Shown: piece after piece, positions 1 through 5,584 of the stretch
Numbering within the stretch: position 1 is the stretch's first letter
How the letters are laid out: each line of letters opens with the position of its first letter
DNA from: Thiohalocapsa sp.
GTDB lineage: Bacteria; Pseudomonadota; Gammaproteobacteria; Chromatiales; Chromatiaceae
Direction: 5' to 3'
DNA: 9,152 nt
Assembly (NCBI RefSeq): GCF_019695415.1
Contig: NZ_JAIFKJ010000515.1
Location: forward strand, 1 to 9,152
The notes under the pieces: model-generated
The model's input: the letters and a program-made list of their open reading frames with translations, nothing else
The model's database searches: none
Told to the model about the DNA's origin: nothing
Made by a program: the position numbers and the translations under genes

Positions 1-893
1 GGGTGCGGGCCGGGGCCCCGGTACTCTGGGGCGGCAACCGGGGCGGCGGCGGCACCGGCAAGGCGCGGCGGGGCAGGTGGCTGGCGGAGCTTCTCATCGC
101 GCTGGGCCTGCGTCCCGGCAGTGCCGCCCGCGGTTACGGGGGGAGGGGCGCCCGGGCGGTGCGCTTTGTGCACCCGGATGCCGACCCAGCGGCGTTCGGC
201 GACGAGCCGGTGCTGCTGGCCGCCGATGACCGTGTGCCGGTCGCCGTGGGGCGGGACCGGGTCCAGGTGGCCCGTGCACTGGTGGGCCGCGGCTGTGACG
301 TCGTGGTCGCCGACGACGGCCTCCAGCACTACCGGCTGCGGCGCTGCTGCGAGATCCTGGTGGTAGACGGCGAGCGCGGCCATGGCAACGGCCGCTGCCT
401 GCCGGCGGGTCCCCTGCGCGAGCCGGTGCGGCGCGCGGCGCGGGCGGATCTCGCCATCGCCACCGGCGGCGGTCAACCCGGTATAGAACCGCTCGTTTTG
501 CACCCGGGCGCTGCCTTGAGCCTCGCAGCGCCCGAGCAGGTCCAGCCCCTGGCCGCTTTCGTTGGCCGGCCGGTGACGGCCGTGGCGGGCATTGGCAACC
601 CCGGACGGTTCTTTCGGATGCTCGAATCCAAGGGGCTGCGGGTAGACGCCCGGCCCTATCCGGATCACCATCGGTTCACGCCTGCCGAGATCGCGGGCTG
701 GGGCGCAGGCCGGGTGCTGATGACCGAAAAGGACGCGGTGAAGTGCCGCCGGCTGCGCGCAGCGCCCGACGCGCGGTGGCCCGAGCTTTGGTTTGTGCCG
801 GTGACAGCGGTCCCGGCGCCGGCATTCACGGCAGCCCTGGATCGGCTGCTCGCGGCGCGCGGCATTCTGCCCAGCGAGCGCGCCCGCCGCTGA
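1..893 (+). CDS. lpxK: Tetraacyldisaccharide 4'-kinase LpxK, 5' end missing
   Basis: LpxK phosphorylates the 4' position of the tetraacyldisaccharide 1-phosphate precursor to give lipid IVA, at the inner face of the inner membrane. The visible 296 residues (reading frame from base 3) contain a P-loop-like stretch GGGGTGK (residues 14-20), a conserved RGYGGR (43-48), GDEPVLLA, DDGLQHYRL (104-112), GNGRCLPAGPLREP, GIGNPGRFF, PDHHRFT and TEKDAVK, all in LpxK order. The GTG at base 3 is not the true start, because about 40-45 N-terminal residues, including the membrane-proximal helix, lie outside the window. After the P-loop lysine the usual Thr-Pro is replaced by Ala-Arg. Nearby deviations all look like substitutions to G on the plus strand, so I suspect sequence error rather than a dead enzyme. 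kdsB follows 86 bp downstream in the same direction. Confidence 0.95.
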   Translation, partial: VRAGAPVLWGGNRGGGGTGKARRGRWLAELLIALGLRPGSAARGYGGRGARAVRFVHPDADPAAFGDEPVLLAADDRVPVAVGRDRVQVARALVGRGCDVVVADDGLQHYRLRRCCEILVVDGERGHGNGRCLPAGPLREPVRRAARADLAIATGGGQPGIEPLVLHPGAALSLAAPEQVQPLAAFVGRPVTAVAGIGNPGRFFRMLESKGLRVDARPYPDHHRFTPAEIAGWGAGRVLMTEKDAVKCRRLRAAPDARWPELWFVPVTAVPAPAFTAALDRLLAARGILPSERARR

Positions 894-979
894 GGCGGGC
901 TCGCAACTGGGCTGCCCCGACACGCACCGGGCGGAGGGAGCATCAACCCACGGCAAACACCTGCGTCGGAGCCAATGCC

Positions 980-1753
980 ATGCAGAACAGCTTTCGCGTC
1001 GTCATCCCCGCCCGCTACGGAGCCCGTCGCCTGCCCGGCAAGCCGCTGTTGGACATCGGCGGCAAGACCTTGCTGGCGCGCGTCTGGGAGCAGGCCAGGG
1101 CCAGCGCGGCCAGCGAGGTCGTCGTCGCCACCGACGACGAGCGGGTGCTCGCGCACTGCCGTGAGATCGGCGCCGACGCGGAGCTTACCGCACCGCATCA
1201 CCAAAGCGGCACCGAGCGCATCACCGAGGTCGCGGCGGCGCGGGGCTGGGCGCCGGACAGTATTGTCGTGAATCTGCAGGGTGACGAGCCCTGTATGCCG
1301 CCGGAAAACATCGACCAGGTTGCCGCGGCCCTCACTGACGCTGCGGGTCCCGAGATGGCCACCCTGGCGACCCCCATCACCGCGGCCGGTGAGCTGTTCG
1401 ACCCGCATGTGGTCAAGGTCGTCACCGCTGCGAACGGCGTCGCGCTCTACTTCTCCCGGGCGCCGGTCCCCTGGCATCGCGACGAGTTCCTAGGCAGTCG
1501 CGCCCATCTGCCGCGGCACACCACCTTTCTGCGCCATATCGGACTCTATGCCTATCGCATTGCCTTTCTCAAGCGCTTCGTGGGCTGGCCGCCGTCACCG
1601 CTGGAAATCGCGGAGTCGCTGGAGCAACTGCGTGTTCTATGGCACGGCGAGCCGTTGCAGGTCGTTCAGGCGCAGTCGGTGCCCGGACCGGGTGTGGACA
1701 CCGCGGACGATGTCGAGGCCGTGCTCCGATGGCTTGCCGCCGGCGCGCGCTGA
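980..1753 (+). CDS. kdsB: 3-deoxy-manno-octulosonate cytidylyltransferase (CMP-Kdo synthetase) KdsB
   Basis: KdsB activates Kdo with CTP to CMP-Kdo in the cytoplasm, supplying the sugar that is added to lipid IVA. The 257-aa product is of normal family length. It shows the nucleotide-binding start VVIPARYGARRLPGKPL (residues 7-23), VVATDDERV, the HQSGTER motif (74-80), VVNLQGDEP with the metal-binding aspartate of QGDEP (100-104), VKVV, ALYFSRAPVPW, HIGLYAYR, the LEQLRVLWHGEP block and GVDT near the end (238-241). The start at 980 is chosen because the family begins here and a GGAG ribosome binding site (968-971) lies 8 nt upstream. A longer open frame to 743 runs inside lpxK and is not needed. 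The stop lies only 11 bp from the stop of the convergent small gene at 1765. The gene sits next to lpxK, so the two are likely co-transcribed. Confidence 0.97.
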   Translation: MQNSFRVVIPARYGARRLPGKPLLDIGGKTLLARVWEQARASAASEVVVATDDERVLAHCREIGADAELTAPHHQSGTERITEVAAARGWAPDSIVVNLQGDEPCMPPENIDQVAAALTDAAGPEMATLATPITAAGELFDPHVVKVVTAANGVALYFSRAPVPWHRDEFLGSRAHLPRHTTFLRHIGLYAYRIAFLKRFVGWPPSPLEIAESLEQLRVLWHGEPLQVVQAQSVPGPGVDTADDVEAVLRWLAAGAR

Positions 1754-1764
1754 CCGGCGAGGCT

Positions 1765-2043
1765 TCAGCCGTCGGTGCGGTTCAGCGCCTGCAGCAGTCG
1801 AGCCACGTCCGCCGTGGTCTCGCCCTGATCTGTGAACAGCGCGAGCTCCACATGCTCCGGCCCGCGGAAGGCGGCGTTACCGTATTGGTCCGGCTGGATG
1901 GGCGGCTCAGCCTCCTGACTCTCCAGCACCAGGCGGCCGTCCGCCGCCAGGACCTCCACGAGCCGCCAGTGACGGCCCGCGTGCAGGCAACGACGCCCGA
2001 GATGGGTGCGCAGTTGTGTCAGGAGCTCGTGGTTGGTTTGCAT
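1765..2043 (-). CDS. Conserved-looking hypothetical protein, 92 aa
   Basis: I do not recognise a named family. The frame is supported by strong G/C preference in third codon positions and by a compact, protein-like composition. It has a short N-terminal helix (ELLTQLRTHLG), then alternating beta-like segments (HWRLVEVLAADGRLVLES), a polar middle with QPDQYG, and a C-terminal helix (TADVARLLQALNR). It has one cysteine and no signal peptide or membrane segment, so it is probably a small cytoplasmic protein. The ATG at 2043 is preferred over an extension to 2277: the longer frame would run through an intrinsic terminator and its added residues are arginine/proline-rich without structure. No convincing ribosome binding site precedes the ATG. 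It converges on kdsB with an 11-bp gap. It lies downstream of the predicted small RNA terminator on the same strand, so it should need its own promoter or read-through. Confidence 0.7.
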   Translation of the reverse strand: MQTNHELLTQLRTHLGRRCLHAGRHWRLVEVLAADGRLVLESQEAEPPIQPDQYGNAAFRGPEHVELALFTDQGETTADVARLLQALNRTDG

Positions 2044-2246
2044 GGCGGTGCCGAGTCTGTTGCAGTAATCAGGAAGTAAGGGCGGCTTGTCGGTTTCCGC
2101 ACCCTCCCATGGCGACGGCATCAACCGGGCGATAGGCCTCGGCGCGGTGTAGCGCGAGTTCGCGGCGGTGCCCGGCTTCCATGTGGCCGTCAACGGCTGG
2201 GACGGGGCCGGCCCGCATCGATCGCGGTCGCGTCGGCGGTGGCGGC

Positions 2247-2274
2247 AAAAAAAAGCCCCGCGGGGTCGCGGGGC
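2247..2274 (-). terminator. Intrinsic (Rho-independent) terminator, leftward
   Basis: On the minus strand a perfect 8-bp G/C stem (CGCGGGGC at 2267-2274 against GCCCCGCG at 2255-2262 on the plus strand) has a 4-nt loop (2263-2266). It is followed directly by eight U (A-tract 2247-2254 on the plus strand). It can only end transcripts moving leftward. No convincing protein gene lies just to its right on that strand, which is what points to a small RNA gene there. Confidence 0.9.
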
Positions 2275-2333
2275 CAATTCACCACTGAGGAGGTCAGAGG
2301 ACGGAAACGGCAGAGAGGGAATTTCCGCCTCTA
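2247..2333 (-). ncRNA. Predicted sigma-54-dependent small RNA, about 87 nt
   Basis: Seen in sequence: a -24/-12 element at 2344-2359 predicts a transcript start near 2333, and an intrinsic terminator closes the unit at 2247-2274. The first residues of the predicted transcript, AGAGGCGGAAA (2332-2322), pair with UUUCCGUCCUCU (2307-2296). This gives an 11-bp stem with one bulged U and a 14-nt C/U-rich loop (2308-2321). A single-stranded linker follows, carrying CCUCCUC (2293-2287), and then the terminator hairpin with eight U. The 5' stem starting within a base or two of the promoter-predicted start is independent support for the model. No start codon with a ribosome binding site lies inside, so it is probably untranslated. 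An NtrC-type enhancer about 150 bp upstream suggests induction under nitrogen limitation. Inference: the anti-Shine-Dalgarno-like linker pairs with mRNA leaders. I do not recognise it as a known RNA family. Confidence 0.6.
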
Positions 2334-2343
2334 GTTCACTTCA

Positions 2344-2359
2344 AGCATGTCCAATGCCA
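2344..2359 (-). promoter_or_regulatory. Sigma-54 (RpoN) -24/-12 promoter
   Basis: The minus strand reads TGGCATTGGACATGCT. Against the consensus TGGCACG-N4-TTGCW it keeps TGGCA, the invariant GG (2358-2357) and GC (2346-2345) at the required 12-nt register, plus TGC and W. The bases before it (A-A-A-G-T) also fit the extended consensus. Mismatches are the C and G after TGGCA and the first T of TTGC. The predicted start is near 2333. Confidence 0.6.
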
Positions 2360-2383
2360 ACTTTTCCAAATCCGCCCCACTGC

Positions 2384-2407
2384 GCGCATCAGCACTCGCT
2401 GATGCGC
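2384..2407. repeat. Perfect 10-bp inverted repeat with 4-nt spacer
   Basis: The arms GCGCATCAGC (2384-2393) and GCTGATGCGC (2398-2407) are perfect complements around ACTC. It is not followed by a U-tract on either strand, so it is not an intrinsic terminator. It lies between the NtrC-type site and the sigma-54 promoter, centred about 62 bp upstream of the predicted start. It may be a DNA-binding site for another regulator, or a cruciform or structural element. Confidence 0.6.
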
Positions 2408-2476
2408 TGATAACCCATGTGCTGCGGCCAGCGCGTCGGCAGCGATGTTCGAATGTTTACCGTGTCGGGCCGGATT

Positions 2477-2493
2477 TGCACCGAATGGGTGCG
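2477..2493 (-). promoter_or_regulatory. NtrC-type enhancer site
   Basis: TGCACC-GAATG-GGTGCG matches the classical NtrC (GlnG) binding consensus TGCACC-N5-GGTGCA at 11 of 12 defined positions, and matches the GCACY-N5-RGTGC core perfectly. Its centre (2485) is about 152 bp upstream of the predicted sigma-54 start at 2333, within the usual range for NtrC enhancers such as those of glnA. It overlaps the putative start codon of the rightward gene at 2485, so it could also affect that gene. Only one clear site is visible; many NtrC promoters have two. Confidence 0.55.
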
Positions 2494-2976
2494 TTGCGTG
2501 GTTTTGCAGTCCTGTCCGCGTTCGCCGGTTGTCCGGTTGTCAGCCGCGTCTTCTGCGCAGCGCTGTGCATTGCTCTCTGTGTCGGCCTGGCGTCGCCGGG
2601 GGCGCTGCTCGCCGCCGATGGCACCGGCGCGGCCGGCTGGCTGCAGTTGGAGCGCGATCAGCATACCTACCGCGATCGGGTCGGTCCGCTGGATCGGCGC
2701 GATGAGCGCGAGCTGTCCGTTATTGAGCGCCGTCAGCGCATGGACCTGCGTGCCCTGGATCAGCGTCTGGATCGCGCCGAGCGTCTGGATGCAAGGCGGG
2801 CGCGGCGCTTCGCGCCGCAGGTTGGGCCAAGAGACCAACCGGGAACGATCATGCCGCCGCTGTCGCGCCCGCGTCCAGGTGGCCTTGGGGAGGGGCACCG
2901 CGCCGCGGAGCGTCTGCGCCTGCAGCGACGTATGCGCGAGTCCTGGCTGCCGTTCGGTGGACGGCGCTCGCCGTGA
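2485..2976 (+). CDS. Putative exported small charged protein, 163 aa
   Basis: I do not recognise a named family. From the ATG at 2485 the product has an N-terminal hydrophobic stretch (about residues 5-45, with FCAALCIALCVGLA as its core and a possible signal peptidase site after LLAA). A strongly charged helical region follows (about 55-105), with RDQHTYRDRV, ERRQRMDLRALDQRL and repeated LDxR units, and then a proline/arginine-rich tail ending in a basic helix. This suggests a periplasmic protein with a coiled-coil-like body. Third codon positions are G/C-rich as in neighbouring genes. The start is uncertain: there is no good ribosome binding site, the ATG sits inside an NtrC-type site, and TTG at 2494 is an alternative. 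The frame stays open to 2347, but that extension crosses the sigma-54 promoter. It lies divergent from the predicted small RNA and 93 bp before the phosphatase gene. Confidence 0.55.
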   Translation: MGALRGFAVLSAFAGCPVVSRVFCAALCIALCVGLASPGALLAADGTGAAGWLQLERDQHTYRDRVGPLDRRDERELSVIERRQRMDLRALDQRLDRAERLDARRARRFAPQVGPRDQPGTIMPPLSRPRPGGLGEGHRAAERLRLQRRMRESWLPFGGRRSP

Positions 2977-3014
2977 TCCGTCACTCGCGCCGATGCGCGG
3001 GCAGCCGTGCCTCC

Positions 3015-3026
3015 GGATGCTAGAAT
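3015..3026 (+). promoter_or_regulatory. Extended -10 promoter for the phosphatase gene
   Basis: TGC-TAGAAT (3018-3026) fits an extended -10 element (TGn-TATAAT) with five of six hexamer positions. It lies about 45 bp before the phosphatase ATG. No good -35 hexamer is visible 16-18 bp upstream, which extended -10 promoters can tolerate. It would allow the phosphatase to be expressed apart from the upstream hypothetical gene. Confidence 0.35.
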
Positions 3027-3069
3027 CCTCGGCATTTACCGCATGTCGCACCGCTGTGAAGAGAGCCCT

Positions 3070-3564
3070 ATGACGCAAATCGCCAAGGTCCGGGTCCTGT
3101 TCGTTTGCATGGGCAATATCTGCAGATCGCCCACCGCGCAGGGGGTGTTCCGTAAGCTGGTGGAGGAGGCAGGGCTGGCGGAGCATATCGAGATCGACTC
3201 CGCCGGCACACACGCCTACCATCTCGGCGAGCCCCCGGACCCGCGGGCCCGGGAGACGGCGCTGCGCCGCGGCATCGATCTGGCGGACCTGCGCGCGCGC
3301 CGCGCAGCGCCCGAGGATTTCGAACGCTACGACTATGTGCTGGCGATGGACCAGGACAACTACCACGCCCTATCCGCCATCTGCCCCCCCGGGCGCGGCC
3401 TGGAGCGGCGCCTGGCGCTGCTCATGGACTATGCCCCCGAGGCGCGCATGCGCGAGGTGCCTGATCCCTACTACGGCGCTGCCGGCGGCTTCGACGCCGT
3501 GTTCGACATGGTGGAGGAGGCTGCCGTCGGCTTGTTGGACGAGATCCGTCGCCGGCACCTATAA
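3070..3564 (+). CDS. Low-molecular-weight protein tyrosine phosphatase
   Basis: A cytoplasmic phosphatase of the LMW-PTP family, 164 aa, of usual family length. The active-site loop C-X5-R is at residues 13-19 (CMGNICRS, with nucleophile Cys13 and Arg19). The general-acid loop is VPDPYYG, with Asp132 followed by two tyrosines that can themselves be phosphorylated in the family. Other family blocks are SAGTHAYHLGEPPD, ALRRGIDL and YDYVLAMDQDN. The ATG at 3070 is preferred over an upstream ATG at 3043 or the 3007 codon, because the family starts here and a purine-rich GAAGAGAG (3058-3065) is well placed. In many gammaproteobacteria such a gene lies next to kdsB, as here. Members are often linked to exopolysaccharide tyrosine kinases (Wzb/Wzc type) but no kinase is visible, so its substrate is unknown. 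It converges on the DUF2334 gene with an 18-bp gap. Confidence 0.95.
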   Translation: MTQIAKVRVLFVCMGNICRSPTAQGVFRKLVEEAGLAEHIEIDSAGTHAYHLGEPPDPRARETALRRGIDLADLRARRAAPEDFERYDYVLAMDQDNYHALSAICPPGRGLERRLALLMDYAPEARMREVPDPYYGAAGGFDAVFDMVEEAAVGLLDEIRRRHL

Positions 3565-3582
3565 GCCGGAAAAGGGCAGTCC

Positions 3583-4416
3583 TCAGCGGCTGGGATCAAG
3601 ACGCCGGCCGATTTCCGTCAGCCGCCGACCCTCCGGTGCGGCGGCCGCGCCGTCCAGCAGGGCGCTGTAACTCGCAAAGCGCCGGTAGCGCTTCAGATCC
3701 GCCACCAGGTCTGCCCGCAGTGGGTGGTCGATATCCTGTGGATGGATGCCGATGCGCACGCACCCGGCCTGCACCGCCCGCCGCCGGCTGAGGGCATTCC
3801 AGAGCCGCAGCACGGGGACGCGCACGGCAGCGTCTGCCTCATAGCCCAGTACCGGGACATGCACAGAAGCGCCGGTGTGGGTGTCCAGCACGCCACCGAA
3901 GACCTCCACCTGGCGGAACAGCGAGGCCTCGCGGAGCGCAGCGGCGGACACGCCGCCGAGCGCCCAGGCGGGCGGCACGTAAAGGCTCGGCGACGTCAGG
4001 TCGTGCTGCTCGAACCAGTCCCGGCAGCGGCGCATCAATGCGAGAACGCCGTCGGCATCCAGCGCCAGGTGCTCGGCGACGTTGCGGGACAGAAAAAGGC
4101 TGTGCAGGCGGTGGCGGAGGCCGCGAATGCGCTCGGCCCGATGTTCCCAGCCGTGGCCTGCGAGCACATGACCCGCGCGTTGCAGTGCGCGGAGCTCGTC
4201 GATGCCCTGGGCGTTCCAGCCTGTGCCCGGCACCACGAGCAGCGTGACCGGGTGCACTCGATGCCGTCGCAGCAGGTCCAGGGTGCGGCGAACTGCAGGC
4301 ATGGTGGCGGGCATGAGGTCGTGCACCGACACCAGGGTCAAGGGGCACGCGTCATTCGCGACGGGCTGCGCCGCGTCGGTGGGCGGCGCCGGCCGTTGCT
4401 CAGACGGGGACATCAT
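3583..4416 (-). CDS. DUF2334 polysaccharide deacetylase-like protein
   Basis: A 277-aa protein with the fold signature of the DUF2334 branch of NodB-like carbohydrate esterases. Visible motifs are VSVHDLMPAT with the His-Asp pair (residues 32-33), TLLVVPG (58-64), HGWEH as the H-X3-H metal pair (88-92), YVPPAW (146-151) and RIGIHPQDIDHP (221-232). The metal triad (Asp33, His88, His92) is intact, so catalysis is plausible, but the substrate is unknown. By analogy it would be an N- or O-acyl group on a sugar or glycolipid. There is no signal peptide or membrane segment, so it probably acts in the cytoplasm. Two ATGs in tandem (4416 and 4413) both overlap the end of the glycosyltransferase gene (14-17 bp), which implies translational coupling. 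It is the last gene of the sulfotransferase operon. Confidence 0.85.
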   Translation of the reverse strand: MMSPSEQRPAPPTDAAQPVANDACPLTLVSVHDLMPATMPAVRRTLDLLRRHRVHPVTLLVVPGTGWNAQGIDELRALQRAGHVLAGHGWEHRAERIRGLRHRLHSLFLSRNVAEHLALDADGVLALMRRCRDWFEQHDLTSPSLYVPPAWALGGVSAAALREASLFRQVEVFGGVLDTHTGASVHVPVLGYEADAAVRVPVLRLWNALSRRRAVQAGCVRIGIHPQDIDHPLRADLVADLKRYRRFASYSALLDGAAAAPEGRRLTEIGRRLDPSR

Positions 4417-5584
4417 CGGCGCCAGCCGTCTCTTGATCTCGCAATACCCGAAGCCAGTGCCGTAGATTGCGATCGTTGAGCTCGCGTGCGCCGTCGCGGG
4501 CGATATCGGCCTTGCGCTGCAGGATCGCGTGGTCCAAGGCGCGCACCCTGGCGAGGGTCTCTCCGAGCGTCTCGTTGGCGCGGATTTGGAAGAGGCCGCG
4601 CTCCAGGCTGTCCCAGCTCAAGATCCCGCATTGCGAGGACACCACCACCAGCCGCGCTCTGGCCATGGCCTCCAGCGCGATGGTGCCGAAAGACTCCACC
4701 GTGGAGGGCAGGACCAGGGCGTCTGCGCTGTCGATGAGTGGCATGATCTGCTGGCGCTTCACCCAGCCGACGTAATGCAGATTCGGCAAGCCTTCTGCCT
4801 GCTCCAGCAGCCATTGCCGCAGGGGGCCGTCGCCGGCAACCTGGAACTGCATGTCGGGCAGGGCAGCAGCGGCGTTCACGACGGCGCCCAGATTCTTCTC
4901 CGGCGCCAAGCGGCCGGCGAAGAGCACGCGCCCCACGCCGGCGCGCAGCGGTTGCGGCGGCGTGTCGAGGAAGGCCTTCGGGAGGGGCGTGCCCATGAGG
5001 CCGACTCGCTTGGCGCCGATGCTGCGGGCGATGTCGACCATCTCCTGGGAGTTGGCCAGCACCAACGCCCCCTCATGAAACAGGGCGCGGTTACAAGTGT
5101 TGAGATAGGCCTGTGCCACCTTGCCGCGCAGCACCCAGTCGTCATTCAGCTCCGCGAGCCGCTCGAAGTGGGTGTGGAAGCCTACCACCAGCCGCGCGTG
5201 CCAGCGCCTGGCGAGTACCATGCCCAGCATCCCGAAGGGACCAGGTGTGGGCACGATGACCACGTCCGGGCGCAAGCGCGCCATGCGACGCATCACCAGC
5301 GGCAGCGAGGGCAGCACGAAGCGCTGCGTCGGGTCGCCAGGCAAGGGTAGCGGCAGGCCACCGTACCAATGCCCGGCCCGGAAGCGTGGGGAAATCAGAT
5401 CGACGCGGACGCCCACAGCCTTCAGGTGCTCGGCGAGGTCCCGATAATAGGCGCCGACGCCGTTGCGCTCGGGGGCCGCGTCCGACACGATCGCGATGCG
5501 AAGCCCGGTGCCGTCCAAAGCATTGCGTTCGGGATCGGCTGTGGGCTTGAGCATGTCGTTGCTGTCCTGAGATGGGTTCAGCAT
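4400..5584 (-). CDS. GT4-family glycosyltransferase
   Basis: A 394-aa retaining GT-B glycosyltransferase. The N-terminal domain shows RIAIVSDAAPERNGVGAYYRDLAEHL (starting near residue 29) and GFHTHF (135-140). The C-terminal donor domain shows LFAGRLAPEKN (221-231), VAGDGPL, and the E-X7-E donor motif in ESFGTIALE (Glu297, Glu305). Members transfer a nucleotide-activated sugar to lipids or glycans on the cytoplasmic face of the membrane. The acceptor here cannot be told from sequence. The start is taken as the ATG at 5584: its A is shared with the TGA of the upstream sulfotransferase gene (TGATG), a classic coupled start. A GTG one codon earlier is also open. A G-rich stretch about 9 nt upstream may serve as a weak ribosome binding site. 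Confidence 0.93.
   Translation of the reverse strand: MLNPSQDSNDMLKPTADPERNALDGTGLRIAIVSDAAPERNGVGAYYRDLAEHLKAVGVRVDLISPRFRAGHWYGGLPLPLPGDPTQRFVLPSLPLVMRRMARLRPDVVIVPTPGPFGMLGMVLARRWHARLVVGFHTHFERLAELNDDWVLRGKVAQAYLNTCNRALFHEGALVLANSQEMVDIARSIGAKRVGLMGTPLPKAFLDTPPQPLRAGVGRVLFAGRLAPEKNLGAVVNAAAALPDMQFQVAGDGPLRQWLLEQAEGLPNLHYVGWVKRQQIMPLIDSADALVLPSTVESFGTIALEAMARARLVVVSSQCGILSWDSLERGLFQIRANETLGETLARVRALDHAILQRKADIARDGARELNDRNLRHWLRVLRDQETAGADDVPV

Noticed and set aside
743..979. N-terminal extension of kdsB to 743
   Set aside because: It lies mostly inside lpxK in another frame, is not part of the family and ignores the good ribosome binding site before 980.
2069..2182. Minus-strand 37-aa frame starting MEAGHRRELALHRAEAY
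   Set aside because: The first half looks protein-like with G/C-rich third positions, but there is no ribosome binding site and the last third loses coding character. It might be a gene remnant but is not supported enough to list.
2044..2277. N-terminal extension of the 92-aa gene to 2277
   Set aside because: It would translate through the intrinsic terminator, and the added residues are arginine/proline-rich shadow sequence.
2287..2293. GAGGAGG on the plus strand as a ribosome binding site
   Set aside because: No ATG, GTG or TTG follows at usable spacing. On the minus strand it is better explained as the CCUCCUC segment of the predicted small RNA.
2389..3366. Long minus-strand open frame (325 codons) opposite the hypothetical gene and the phosphatase
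   Set aside because: It is antisense to a certain phosphatase gene, has no recognisable motifs and has the composition of a G+C-rich shadow frame.
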